Notes under the pieces: generated by a model
The model's database searches: none
What the model saw: the letters and a program-made list of their open reading frames with translations, nothing else
Told to the model about the DNA's origin: nothing
Position numbers and translations under genes: made by a program
Assembly: GCF_007570865.1 (NCBI RefSeq)
Contig: NZ_VLPS01000009.1
Coordinates: forward strand, 186,001-250,000
Length of the DNA stretch: 64,000 bases
From: Atlantibacter subterraneus
GTDB lineage: Bacteria > Pseudomonadota > Gammaproteobacteria > Enterobacterales > Enterobacteriaceae
Direction of reading: 5' to 3'
Shown here: in pieces, positions 21,858-29,849 of the stretch
How positions within the stretch are numbered: position 1 is the stretch's first letter
Layout: every line of letters starts with the position of its first letter

Positions 21858-22243
21858 ACCCGCCCCTCCCGCAGTTGTGAGGCAAAACCGAAAAGCAGAT
21901 GCTTAACCACGCCGGTTGATGCGACTGTATCCACGTTCAGTACGTTCTGGATTGCCAGTTCAACCCCGATTGCTCGCTGTTCTCCAGCTGCGGACTTCAG
22001 CGCTTCAATCGCGCTAACCACATCGCCAACGCCGTCTTCACCAACAGCCTGCATCATGGCTTTTTCCCACTCGATTTCGGCTCTGACAGAAGCGTCACGT
22101 TCCATGCAGGCAGTTCGGGCCGCTGCAAGTGCACCGTCCAGTCGCCCAGCCAGTTCAGTCAGCAGTTGCGCGGTCTGCGCGCTTTCATACTTTGCGGCCA
22201 CGTAGGTGGCGCGAATTAACTGCTTATGGGTCATGTCTTTCAT
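21854..22243 (-). CDS. Hypothetical phage protein (ead/Ea22-like helical)
   Basis: 129 residues, almost wholly helical: AAKYESAQTAQLLTELAGRL, AAARTACMERDASVRAEIEW, IEALKSAAGEQRAIGVELAI. The make-up resembles Ead/Ea22-type early proteins of lambdoid phages but the match is loose. Four-base overlaps with both neighbours. Confidence 0.55.
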   Translation of the reverse strand: MKDMTHKQLIRATYVAAKYESAQTAQLLTELAGRLDGALAAARTACMERDASVRAEIEWEKAMMQAVGEDGVGDVVSAIEALKSAAGEQRAIGVELAIQNVLNVDTVASTGVVKHLLFGFASQLREGRV

Positions 22244-22839
22244 GCGCGGGCACTCCCGAAGATTTTATGTAGGTGATAGCCCTGCCAGTTCTGGCGGCAT
22301 TCATCGCAGACGACGTTTACTGAGGCCGCTGGCTTTTCTGACTCGTTTGCTCTTGACTGAGCCTTTCGTGCTTCGCGGTATGCGATGCTGGTTGCCCTGC
22401 GCTTAGCATCACTGCGGCGGGCGCTTTCCTCGATATAGGCCTCGTAATCCTGAAAGGTCAGGAAGAAACCCTGCTTACCCTGTTTGAGAAACTCACCGTT
22501 CTTACAGGCCTCCTCAAGGAAAGCGCGGGTAATCCATTCGCTTTCGCGAAGCAGATTTTTCACCTCGGCGAAGGTTAGTCGATGCTGTTCTGCCAGCGCT
22601 GCCTGAACAGCTTTAACCCGGGCCTGGTAGATTTGCTCCGGAGTGCGGAAGTCCTGCGCCAGCCGATAAACGTATTTCCGCATGCGCCCAGAGCGAACCA
22701 CGGTCCCGCTACGCAACAGGCCACCCAGCAATGTGGATGTCCGCCCCGGCTCCATATCGATCGCCGCTGCAATTTCATGGAGATGTCCTTCCCGGTTATC
22801 CAGGAAGTTGATAACGGCGTTCACTGAATTCGTTGTCAT
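22240..22839 (-). CDS. Winged-helix protein with C-terminal zinc-ribbon-like motif
   Basis: 199 residues from the ATG at 22839 (GGGAG 9 bases upstream; GTG at 22845 possible). N-terminal winged helix (HLHEIAAAIDMEPGRTSTLL, SGRMRKYVYRLA), a second helical domain (TFAEVKNLLRESEWITRAFL) and a C-terminal CDECRQNWQGYHLHKIFGSA. Encoded just after the replication genes. Probably a DNA-binding regulator or replication accessory. Confidence 0.6.
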   Translation of the reverse strand: MTTNSVNAVINFLDNREGHLHEIAAAIDMEPGRTSTLLGGLLRSGTVVRSGRMRKYVYRLAQDFRTPEQIYQARVKAVQAALAEQHRLTFAEVKNLLRESEWITRAFLEEACKNGEFLKQGKQGFFLTFQDYEAYIEESARRSDAKRRATSIAYREARKAQSRANESEKPAASVNVVCDECRQNWQGYHLHKIFGSARA

Positions 22840-22841
22840 GA

Positions 22842-23573
22842 TCACGCTCTCCCTGTTTTGAGCCCAAACTTCGCCCGGATTTCCTGAATTTTCGCCATCC
22901 CCTGCTCACGCGTAACTGGTTTGCTGCCCAGCACAGGCAAACGCGCAACCGGCTCAGGAATCACTTCACCAGCGCGAATGCGTTTCACCATTTTCGCCAG
23001 CTCCTCGCCAGCTTTGCGGTTAAGTTCCATGTCGGTGAGCCCGTATGAACGCATCTGCTGGTACAGGGTTGTGACCAGCCAGTAGCTGGCGCGGTATTTC
23101 ACGGTGCGGGGGGTGATATCGTTGTCAGGCCACGGATAGGACTCCGCGTCGCTGTAACGGCTGCGGTTGCGGCAGTACTCGTAAACCAGCTTCACCAGCT
23201 CGTTCTGGTCAGGCAGACCCACGGCGGCGCTTTCCTCGGCGCGGCACCATGCCACGAACTGACCGGGCGACGGCATGAACGGTTTTTCCTGAGTGCGGGC
23301 AATGCGCATACCAGCGTCGACCTGGGCGAAGCTGGTGATCCCGTTTTCCGCAAAAGCCAGCAGCCACTGCCGACGGAACTCGTCGATATCAGCCTGGGTT
23401 TTAAAAACGGACATGCTGGCCGGGAACGCGGCGCGCAGCTGGCGAAACAAATCGTTGAATACCTGGGCGGCATGCTCCTGGCGGGGTTCGGATTGCTGCT
23501 CTGGCATACCCATAGCAACACGGCGCATCTGCTCACGATCGAAATTTCGCATCTCGGTACCAATGTTTTTCAT
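22842..23573 (-). CDS. Replication protein P (helicase loader)
   Basis: 243 residues. Contains VFNDLFRQLRAAFPASM, WLLAFAENGITSFAQVDAGM, KPFMPSPGQFVAWCR, the signature of lambda P-type proteins that recruit host DnaB to the phage origin. Starts 4 bases inside the end of the O gene. Confidence 0.85.
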   Translation of the reverse strand: MKNIGTEMRNFDREQMRRVAMGMPEQQSEPRQEHAAQVFNDLFRQLRAAFPASMSVFKTQADIDEFRRQWLLAFAENGITSFAQVDAGMRIARTQEKPFMPSPGQFVAWCRAEESAAVGLPDQNELVKLVYEYCRNRSRYSDAESYPWPDNDITPRTVKYRASYWLVTTLYQQMRSYGLTDMELNRKAGEELAKMVKRIRAGEVIPEPVARLPVLGSKPVTREQGMAKIQEIRAKFGLKTGRA

Positions 23574-24601
23574 GGCAGCAGACCCTCCGCCCAGTCGGTG
23601 TTATCGAAATCCAGCGGCGCTGCGCTGGCACGGGAGTTTTTCGGTTTACGTGCGCGTTGCGTGGTCAGCGTGTCCCAGTGCTTGCGAAGGCCGGACGGGC
23701 TCAGGATATTGCTGTCCCAGAAATCGTCCTCGCTGGCCCACACGAGCAGCTCACAAATCTCGCGGTGAGTCCGACGGTCAACCGTGCGCATCAGGCGAAC
23801 AGTGTTTGCCCATTCAACCCATTTCGGTTCTGAAAGACTGGCATTGACCACCAGGAGTTTCTGGTAAATCCAGCGCGCGGCTTTGAGGTCGTCAGCCGTT
23901 CCCCAGGATTTGCCTGCCGGGGTGTAAATTCCGTCAGTGGCTTCGGGGTGACGGGAGAGAAATTTTTCAGTGGCGTCGTTACGGGATTCGTCAGAATTCC
24001 GAAACGAAGATCTTTTAATGTTTTTATTGTTGTTATTACCTTGTTGTTCATGATGCGCGGGTTTAAGCGCGGCTATTTGCTCGGGGTTATGCGCGGCATC
24101 AACCTCCAAACCCGCGCCGTTACTGGGTTCGCTATGCTCGGGGTAATGCTCGCCGTTATGCTCGGCTTTATGCGCGGGCAAATTGTCTATTTTTTGAGCG
24201 TAAAGCACATAATTTGTGATAGTGATCACCGTGCCTTTCCGACGTTCACCGGCGGTGGAAATCATCCCTTCTTTCTCAAAAAATGAGAGCATCCGATCCA
24301 CCGCATGGCGGCTCGCTGGCTCTCCGTTCCGGTCGCATAGATTCAGCCCCAGATCGGCTGAGGTGGTCACCAGTTGTCCGGTTTGCAGTGGCCATTCACG
24401 CCCCTTAAAACTCGCTGTGTACGGCTGTCGGGCGGCGTTCAGCAGAAGGTTGTCCCACAGCGTTCGCAGGAAAACATCTTTAGACCAGGGTTGTTTAAGC
24501 ACACTCCGGTACAACGGGATGAATCCGGTCTTCTGGTTTTCCATCCGGTTGCTCCTGGCGGCGGAATGCGCCGCGAAATTAGCGTAGGCGACATTCGACA
24601 T
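23570..24601 (-). CDS. Replication initiator, lambda O-type C-terminus
   Basis: 343 residues from the ATG at 24601. The N-terminal half (FIPLYRSVLKQPWSKDVFLR..., winged helix, SRHAVDRMLSFFEKEGMIS) differs from lambda O, but the C-terminal 130 residues align with it: KSWGTADDLKAARWIYQ, WANTVRLM, HREICELLVWA, ILSPSGLRKHW, FDNTDWAEGLL. So a mosaic O protein. The origin lies inside the gene, where iterons encode the histidine-rich HNGEHYPEHSE linker. Confidence 0.85.
   Translation of the reverse strand: MSNVAYANFAAHSAARSNRMENQKTGFIPLYRSVLKQPWSKDVFLRTLWDNLLLNAARQPYTASFKGREWPLQTGQLVTTSADLGLNLCDRNGEPASRHAVDRMLSFFEKEGMISTAGERRKGTVITITNYVLYAQKIDNLPAHKAEHNGEHYPEHSEPSNGAGLEVDAAHNPEQIAALKPAHHEQQGNNNNKNIKRSSFRNSDESRNDATEKFLSRHPEATDGIYTPAGKSWGTADDLKAARWIYQKLLVVNASLSEPKWVEWANTVRLMRTVDRRTHREICELLVWASEDDFWDSNILSPSGLRKHWDTLTTQRARKPKNSRASAAPLDFDNTDWAEGLLP
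24015..24173. other. Phage replication origin (iterons plus AT-rich block) inside O
   Basis: Four related 15-base units TGCTCG(G/C)(G/C)(G/T)T(T/A)ATGC start at 24078, 24135, 24147 and 24159, the last three with an exact 12-base period. Next to them lies an AT-rich block at about 24010-24050. Same arrangement as lambda ori within O: iterons bound by O and an unwinding element. Confidence 0.7.
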
Positions 24602-24718
24602 AGCTATGCCTCCCGCGCCTGGTAATTTAAAATGGTGTTTGTCATAATGACCTCGCAATGACTACCCGTTTTTGCACCCGAAGGCCGTTGCTGTTCCACC
24701 AGCACGGTCTTCAACCTT

Positions 24719-24972
24719 TCAGAAAAGGCCTCGCTGTTCGGTGCGCTTAACGCGCTTTTCTTCAAACCTGTCGGCAGAAGTGGTTTGTTTCTCTGCCCAC
24801 AATTTCGCGTGTCGTAAAACATCATCGAAAATTTTCCCCTTACGGCTTGCCTGAGACATGCGCCGGTATAAGTCCACAGCCTGGAATGCCCCCCCTGAGC
24901 CACCGGCACCGGAAAACCCAGGCGGATAAGCTCTTCGCGGACGTGCTTCTCGATAAACTGCTCATGGTTCAT
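24719..24972 (-). pseudogene. Early phage protein with frameshift at a run of seven G
   Basis: Starts MNHEQFIEKHVREELIRLGF at 24972. At 24889-24895 the coding strand has seven G in a row. Read straight through, the frame runs on to 24604 with an odd sequence; one base back (-1), it gives AFQAVDLYRRMSQASRKGKI, VLRHAKLWAEKQTTSADRFE and ends RTEQRGLF at 24719, a normal soluble protein of about 84 residues. One G has been lost, or the ribosome slips, or it is a sequencing error in the homopolymer. Function unknown. Confidence 0.65.
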
Positions 24973-24984
24973 AAGCGTCCCCGG

Positions 24985-25518
24985 TTACATGACGCCCAGC
25001 ATCGACGTGACCATTGTCATCAGCGGCCCGACCTGCTCGGGCATCAGGCGAAATAACGACGCGATCCCCTCGCTCACCTCTTTCAGCTTCTGATGTTCAG
25101 GCGCTTTCATCAGCACAGCCTGTTTGGCTTCCGCGCACTCTTTCATCGCCGTCGCTACGCGCGAAAGGACGTCTCCCTGTGGGATAAGACGTGTACGGAA
25201 CTCGAGCGGGAGAACGTTAAGAATTGCCGGAGTTAACTCGCAGATGTTGTCGCGAGCGTAAGCGGTGTCGCCGTCCAGCCAGCGGAATAGCTTTTGGCGC
25301 TGGCGGTTGATTTCGGTCGGGAACTCCAGCCCACCGCCGCTGAGTTGATATTCCTCAACAATCAGTCCGGCTACCACGTCCTGGTTATCGATTGCAGCCG
25401 CCCATGCACGAACAGCCGCACGAAGCTGCTGGTGGGTAAACTCGGGCTTCGCCTGAGAACGATTTATCATCGCTACCTGAATTGTTCCGGTACTCTGTTG
25501 AAATTGAAGTGATTGCAT
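24985..25518 (-). CDS. YmfL-like / CII-position regulatory protein
   Basis: 177 residues: FTHQQLRAAVRAWAAAIDNQ, LEFPTEINRQRQKLFRWLDG, LTPAILNVLPLEFRTRLIPQ, then a C-terminal helical KEVSEGIASLFRLMPEQVGP. Similar proteins (YmfL family in e14-like prophages) are encoded right after the cro-type gene and are thought to be regulators. It sits where lambda has cII. Family call from recall, moderate confidence. Confidence 0.55.
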   Translation of the reverse strand: MQSLQFQQSTGTIQVAMINRSQAKPEFTHQQLRAAVRAWAAAIDNQDVVAGLIVEEYQLSGGGLEFPTEINRQRQKLFRWLDGDTAYARDNICELTPAILNVLPLEFRTRLIPQGDVLSRVATAMKECAEAKQAVLMKAPEHQKLKEVSEGIASLFRLMPEQVGPLMTMVTSMLGVM

Positions 25519-25520
25519 GG

Positions 25521-25745
25521 TTACTCCTGTTTCGGAAGACCATCGGTTGGGTTGGGGTATAGATCGGGACGCAGTTCGTGTGGAGTGACTTTCCAGTCAA
25601 TGGCACGTGCAACCTTCACAACTAACTCCCCGGGAACTTTGTTTTTGAACCAGCCATTGACCGTCTGAGCTCGGCGACCAAGGCGTCTCCCCAGCTCTGC
25701 CTGGCTGCAAACGGATAATAGTTTTCGTTGAATGCGTAACTTCAT
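25521..25745 (-). CDS. Cro-like / YdaS-type repressor
   Basis: 74 residues with a helix-turn-helix SQAELGRRLGRRAQTVNGWF (residues 14-33) very like the one in the opposing repressor (SQAELGRRVGAKAQSVNGW). Small YdaS/Cro-type protein, first gene of the leftward early operon. Expected to bind the same operators and turn down repressor synthesis. Confidence 0.8.
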   Translation of the reverse strand: MKLRIQRKLLSVCSQAELGRRLGRRAQTVNGWFKNKVPGELVVKVARAIDWKVTPHELRPDLYPNPTDGLPKQE

Positions 25746-25783
25746 GGAGGTTTCTCTTGTAGTTAATTATGGCGACATAAAAG

Positions 25784-25847
25784 CAAATTAAATCGATAGT
25801 GTCAAATTATATCGATAATCATAACCTACAGAAAAAATCTGTATACT
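25784..25847. promoter_or_regulatory. Divergent promoter/operator region between cro-like and cI-like genes
   Basis: Two ATCGATA boxes (AAATCGATAG near 25790-25799 and TATATCGATAATC near 25808-25820) match the half-sites of the 17-bp palindrome at 26402. The minus strand shows TTGACA, 17 bases, TTTTAT over these boxes for the cro-like operon; TATACT at 25842-25847 could be the -10 of the repressor gene. Exact operators cannot be fixed by eye. Confidence 0.6.
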
Positions 25848-25901
25848 TGATTACTAGCCAGCAGATTTCCTTGTTGTGCAGACAGGTAAATGGGATGGGT
25901 A

Positions 25902-26282
25902 ATGAACTTCGGAAAACGTCTTCAGCAGGCTATTAACGAACTTGGCATTTCACAGGCTGAACTTGGTCGACGAGTTGGCGCTAAAGCTCAATCCGTTAAT
26001 GGTTGGTGTTCTGCAGGCATATTGCCGCGCGCAGAAATCTTGGAGCAGTTGCCAGCAGCAACAGGCCGACCGCTTTATTGGTTTTTCATGACCGATGAAG
26101 ATGAGCTCGCGCTGAGTAAAGGATACTCAGCATTACCTGACCTCACTGAAGACCAAAAGCGAATGCTCATGCTGTATGACATGCTTCTGCCAAATGATCG
26201 CGAAAACATGCTCCGAATTTATCAAAACCGTATAGATGAGATGAAAGCTTGGGCTGAAAAACACGTAGTTGGAAAAATTTAG
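25902..26282 (+). CDS. CI-like prophage repressor without peptidase domain
   Basis: 126 residues from the ATG at 25902 (ATG at 25890 is an alternative). N-terminal helix-turn-helix LGISQAELGRRVGAKAQSVN, then a short helical tail (LTEDQKRMLMLYDMLLPNDR). The usual S24 autocleavage domain is missing, so RecA-driven cleavage is not expected; induction should use another route such as an antirepressor. Followed by an intrinsic terminator. Confidence 0.75.
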   Translation: MNFGKRLQQAINELGISQAELGRRVGAKAQSVNGWCSAGILPRAEILEQLPAATGRPLYWFFMTDEDELALSKGYSALPDLTEDQKRMLMLYDMLLPNDRENMLRIYQNRIDEMKAWAEKHVVGKI

Positions 26283-26306
26283 CGCCCCCACATTACCTTC
26301 CTGATC

Positions 26307-26330
26307 AACCCGCCTCGAGCGGGTTTTTTT
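26307..26330 (+). terminator. Intrinsic terminator after repressor gene
   Basis: AACCCGC-CTCGA-GCGGGTT stem-loop followed by seven T. Confidence 0.85.
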
Positions 26331-26393
26331 ACGTCTCAAAAACCCCTCTATATCGTTCACAGCAACCGATACAAATTTAAACATCAATTTAAA

Positions 26394-26422
26394 TTGACAG
26401 CTATCGATTGAATCGATAATAC
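26394..26422 (+). promoter_or_regulatory. Rightward early promoter with operator in its spacer
   Basis: TTGACA (26394-26399), 17-base spacer, TAATAC (26417-26422). The spacer carries a perfect 17-base palindrome TATCGATTGAATCGATA (26402-26418), whose half-sites recur between the two repressor genes. Bound repressor would cover the promoter; this is the functional equivalent of lambda pL/OL. Confidence 0.8.
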
Positions 26423-26573
26423 TAACCACATCAAAACGCAGTAGCGACCACCAAGGCAGGACGCCCACGAAGTAGCGGCCCGGAGCATACGAATACCGGG
26501 ATGAGGTGGAGTCATTAACACGCAGCAGGTTTACAAACGTTCCGCCAGCCGGGCGATAACGGCAGAGGATGAG

Positions 26574-26948
26574 ATGGTTAATCAACACTACGGCACGATG
26601 CACATCATTCGCCAGTGTGTGGCACCGGGAATGCTGGCAAAGCACGACGGGCACACCTGGAGTGTGTCAGCGGTTCGCGGCAAATACGTTTACCTGCGCA
26701 CCATGCGCGGCGCCACACGTATTAACGATTGTCTTGTGGAAGTTTTACTGAATGGCTGGGGTGATCCGATGATACACGGACAGGAAACTACCGGCGCGAA
26801 ATGCGACTACTGCAAAAGCCCTCTTCAGCCTGGTGACGAAGTAAAAAGCACCCTGCTTTTACTGCGCGGCAATATGCTAGCCCGCGAAGAACGGCAGTAC
26901 TGCTCCAGGCAGTGCGCCGAGCACGACCAGATGGCTCACGAGCCATAA
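26574..26948 (+). CDS. Early phage protein with zinc-binding motif
   Basis: 124 residues from the ATG at 26574 (AGAGG 5 bases upstream). The frame stays open upstream to an ATT at 26514 that has GGTGGAG before it, so a longer form starting INTQQVYKRSASRAITAEDE is possible. The N-terminal half is beta-rich (GHTWSVSAVRGKYVYLRTMR), the C-terminal half has CDYCKSP and CSRQCAEH, a likely zinc site. First gene of the rightward early operon. Function unknown. Confidence 0.6.
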   Translation: MVNQHYGTMHIIRQCVAPGMLAKHDGHTWSVSAVRGKYVYLRTMRGATRINDCLVEVLLNGWGDPMIHGQETTGAKCDYCKSPLQPGDEVKSTLLLLRGNMLAREERQYCSRQCAEHDQMAHEP

Positions 26949-27078
26949 ACGCAAAAACCCGCCGAAGCGGGCCTTACGTCCGGTAACACCGACCAAAGCA
27001 TACCGGAATTTTTCACCTAAACCGAAGGCGGCTCTTACAAGCGCCGGGGATCTTACAACCCAAAGGAGCTCAGACGCA

Positions 27079-29838
27079 ATGAACACCTATGCGTTTCTCA
27101 TTAAGGCAAAAGCGAAGTCAGGAGCAAAAAACCTGTTTTGCTGGCTCTCTGCAAAATCCGACTCACGCGCCCAGCGTGAAATCGAGAACATCCTGGAAGA
27201 CTCCGAAATTGAAACTGGACGCGGCGCGAATTACCAGCTGCCGGTCCGTACAAACTGGCATGTTGTTGACGACCTGCCCGCCGAAGGCGTTCTGGATGAT
27301 ACCTGGTGCGATCGTTATGAACTCGGCGACGACGGTATTTCCTGGATCAAAATCATCAAAGAAGCTAAATCCGTGAATATCCAAGACGAGCGCGCGCAGC
27401 TGGAGGAAACAGCCGGAGGTAATGAATCAGGGCTTCAGGAACGCGCCGCTTCACACCAGTCATACACATTCGAACAGCGTGTACTGGGTACATGGCTTTT
27501 CGGCCTGTTTGATGAGCTGAGCGCTGAGCAAACAGGTGAAATTACTCGCCTAAGCATGGATAGGGACGCTACCTATCCCCAAAACGTATTGCTGGCCTGT
27601 CGCAGTCATGACCTTCGCCAGCTTCAGCATGTTTTCCCGGAAACCCTGGCTGACCTGCTCGCTGAGACAAAATCTGTCTGGCCTCTGGACGGCAAAGCTC
27701 CTCAGTTAGCGCATCTTGTCGCCTTTTTTGGCGAATGGATTAACGCTCATAACAACGCATGCGATACCGGCGGACATGGCAATCACCAGGTCCGTAGCGA
27801 TGTAACAGCCAAATGGCAAAAGAAAAGCGGAACCGTAGTTACCCAACGCACTGACGTGGGAACAAACGCTGGCGGCGGCATCGTGACAGATCGCAACCCG
27901 GATTATGAGCACACTCTGGAAACACTGGATATTGAAATTGCAGCCGCGACGCTGCCGATGGATTTCGATATCTACAACATCCCGGGCGCTATACATCGTC
28001 GCGCCAAAGAAATCGTTCAGAAAAAAGAAAGCCCGTTCAAGGAATGGTCTGCCGCGCTGCGCAAAACAGCGGGCATCCTGGACTATTCACGCGCTGCTAT
28101 TTTCGCCTTGATCCGTGGCGCCGCCGAGAACGTCCATCATTTCCCGGTCAGCCTACAAACCTACATCAGCGCGAACCTGAAAGAACACCAGCATGCCAAG
28201 CCAGATGCTGCAACTGTGGAGGCTGCGCAATTCAGCCGTGAATCCCTGGATAAACAACTTGCCGCTGACCGCGGCGAATATGTTGAGGGTATCAGCGACC
28301 CGGCGGATCCGAAATGGGATGAAACGCCACGTAAATCTTTCTGTACTCACGAAGAGAACTTACAGCGAGTCCGTGAAGAAGGGGCGCGCCGCCGGGCTGA
28401 AGAAGCGGCCGCACAGCCGAAGGTCGAAAACCTCGGCGCTGGAGTGTTCTCCATCGAAGGGCTGACTGGTAACACTCCGATTAATCCGGACAACGGCCCG
28501 GGAATGGGTGACGCCACTTATCAGGAAATGGCCGAAGGCCTGCGAGAAGAACTGGAGATTACCGAAGATGTGCAGATGGAAACGGCTGTCAGTAACGAAA
28601 TCCCGGCTGGTACACCGATTTCAGCAGGCGAAAGCGCTGATGCAGATCATTCGCAGGCAGATGCCGTAACGCCGTCAGAAATTTTCGCGGCCGCAGCGCC
28701 GAGTCTGGCGAAACATGATCAGGAGAATGTGAAACAAAAACCGGAAAATTTTCATCAGAATGACGATCCTGCGCATCAAGAAGCCGAAAAAGTGAATCAC
28801 ATCGAGCAAGAAGAACATCAGGAGCCACCAGCGCCAGAATACCCTGCGTACTTCGAGCCGGGCCGCTATGAAGGCCTGCCGAATAACGTTTATCACGCAG
28901 CGAACGGGATCAGCAGCACCCAGGTGAAGGATGCGCGCGTCAGCCTGATGTTCTATCACGGTCGCCATGTAGCCAAGACTATCCGCCGCGAAAGCAGCGA
29001 GGCGCTGACGTTCGGTAGCCTGTCTCACACGATGGCACTGGAACCGGAGAAGCTTCACGAAGAGTTCGCGGTGTTTCCTGGCGTTCCAGAGGGAGCATTC
29101 ACCACCACCGACTCCATGAAGGCGTTCATCCGCGAATTTAATGCGGATAAGCCAAAGGCCGAGCAGCTGAAGCTCACAGGCAAGAAAGAGGAACTGCAGG
29201 CGGCGATCCGCGCGGTGAATCCTGATGCCATTTTCGCTGATGAGTTCGAGCAGGAGTGGCGCGATAGCGTTGCCGGGAAAACCATCCTGTCAAATGAACA
29301 GCTGGCGCTGGCCACGGCAATTCAGCAAGCCCTGCTGAACCATGAATCGGCAGGAAAACTACTGCGACACCCTTCCCGCTCTGTCGAAACCAGTTACTTC
29401 GGCATGGACGACGAAACCGGTCTGGAAGTCCGTGTTCGCCCTGACCTTGAGGTTGAAATCAACGGTGTTCGCATCGGCGTTGACCTGAAGACGATCAGCA
29501 TGGGCCGCGTTAAGCAGGACGGGCTGCGAGCCAGGTTGCACCGGGAAATCATCGACCGCGATTACCACCTCAGCGCGGGCATGTACTGCGCGGTTGCTGA
29601 CTTTGACCAGTTCTTCTGGATCTTCGTCAACAAAGACGAGGGTTACCACTGGGTGGCGGTTATTGAGGCGTCGGATGATCTGTTGGCGCTGGGCACTCAG
29701 GAGTATCAGAAAACCATGCGCGCCCTGGCTCAGGCTTATGACACCAACTGCTGGCCAGCGCCAATCACAGAAGACTACACCGACGAACTGAACGACTTCG
29801 ACCTGCGCCGCCTTGAAGCGCTGCGCACTCAGGCATAA
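27079..29838 (+). CDS. recE: RecE-like exonuclease VIII
   Basis: 919 residues, near the length of Rac RecE (866). The N-terminal 580 residues are poorly conserved and end in a Gln/Glu/Pro-rich linker. The C-terminal nuclease (about 610-900) has the RecE/PDDEXK layout: GISSTQVKDARVSLMFYHGR, SEALTFGSLSHTMALEPEKL, EVRVRPDLEVEINGVRIGVDLKT (split acidic and Lys residues), DYHLSAGMYC. Resects DNA 5'-3' to expose strands for RecT. AAGGAG lies 8 bases upstream of the ATG. Confidence 0.85.
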   Translation: MNTYAFLIKAKAKSGAKNLFCWLSAKSDSRAQREIENILEDSEIETGRGANYQLPVRTNWHVVDDLPAEGVLDDTWCDRYELGDDGISWIKIIKEAKSVNIQDERAQLEETAGGNESGLQERAASHQSYTFEQRVLGTWLFGLFDELSAEQTGEITRLSMDRDATYPQNVLLACRSHDLRQLQHVFPETLADLLAETKSVWPLDGKAPQLAHLVAFFGEWINAHNNACDTGGHGNHQVRSDVTAKWQKKSGTVVTQRTDVGTNAGGGIVTDRNPDYEHTLETLDIEIAAATLPMDFDIYNIPGAIHRRAKEIVQKKESPFKEWSAALRKTAGILDYSRAAIFALIRGAAENVHHFPVSLQTYISANLKEHQHAKPDAATVEAAQFSRESLDKQLAADRGEYVEGISDPADPKWDETPRKSFCTHEENLQRVREEGARRRAEEAAAQPKVENLGAGVFSIEGLTGNTPINPDNGPGMGDATYQEMAEGLREELEITEDVQMETAVSNEIPAGTPISAGESADADHSQADAVTPSEIFAAAAPSLAKHDQENVKQKPENFHQNDDPAHQEAEKVNHIEQEEHQEPPAPEYPAYFEPGRYEGLPNNVYHAANGISSTQVKDARVSLMFYHGRHVAKTIRRESSEALTFGSLSHTMALEPEKLHEEFAVFPGVPEGAFTTTDSMKAFIREFNADKPKAEQLKLTGKKEELQAAIRAVNPDAIFADEFEQEWRDSVAGKTILSNEQLALATAIQQALLNHESAGKLLRHPSRSVETSYFGMDDETGLEVRVRPDLEVEINGVRIGVDLKTISMGRVKQDGLRARLHREIIDRDYHLSAGMYCAVADFDQFFWIFVNKDEGYHWVAVIEASDDLLALGTQEYQKTMRALAQAYDTNCWPAPITEDYTDELNDFDLRRLEALRTQA

Positions 29839-29849
29839 GGGGAATGACG

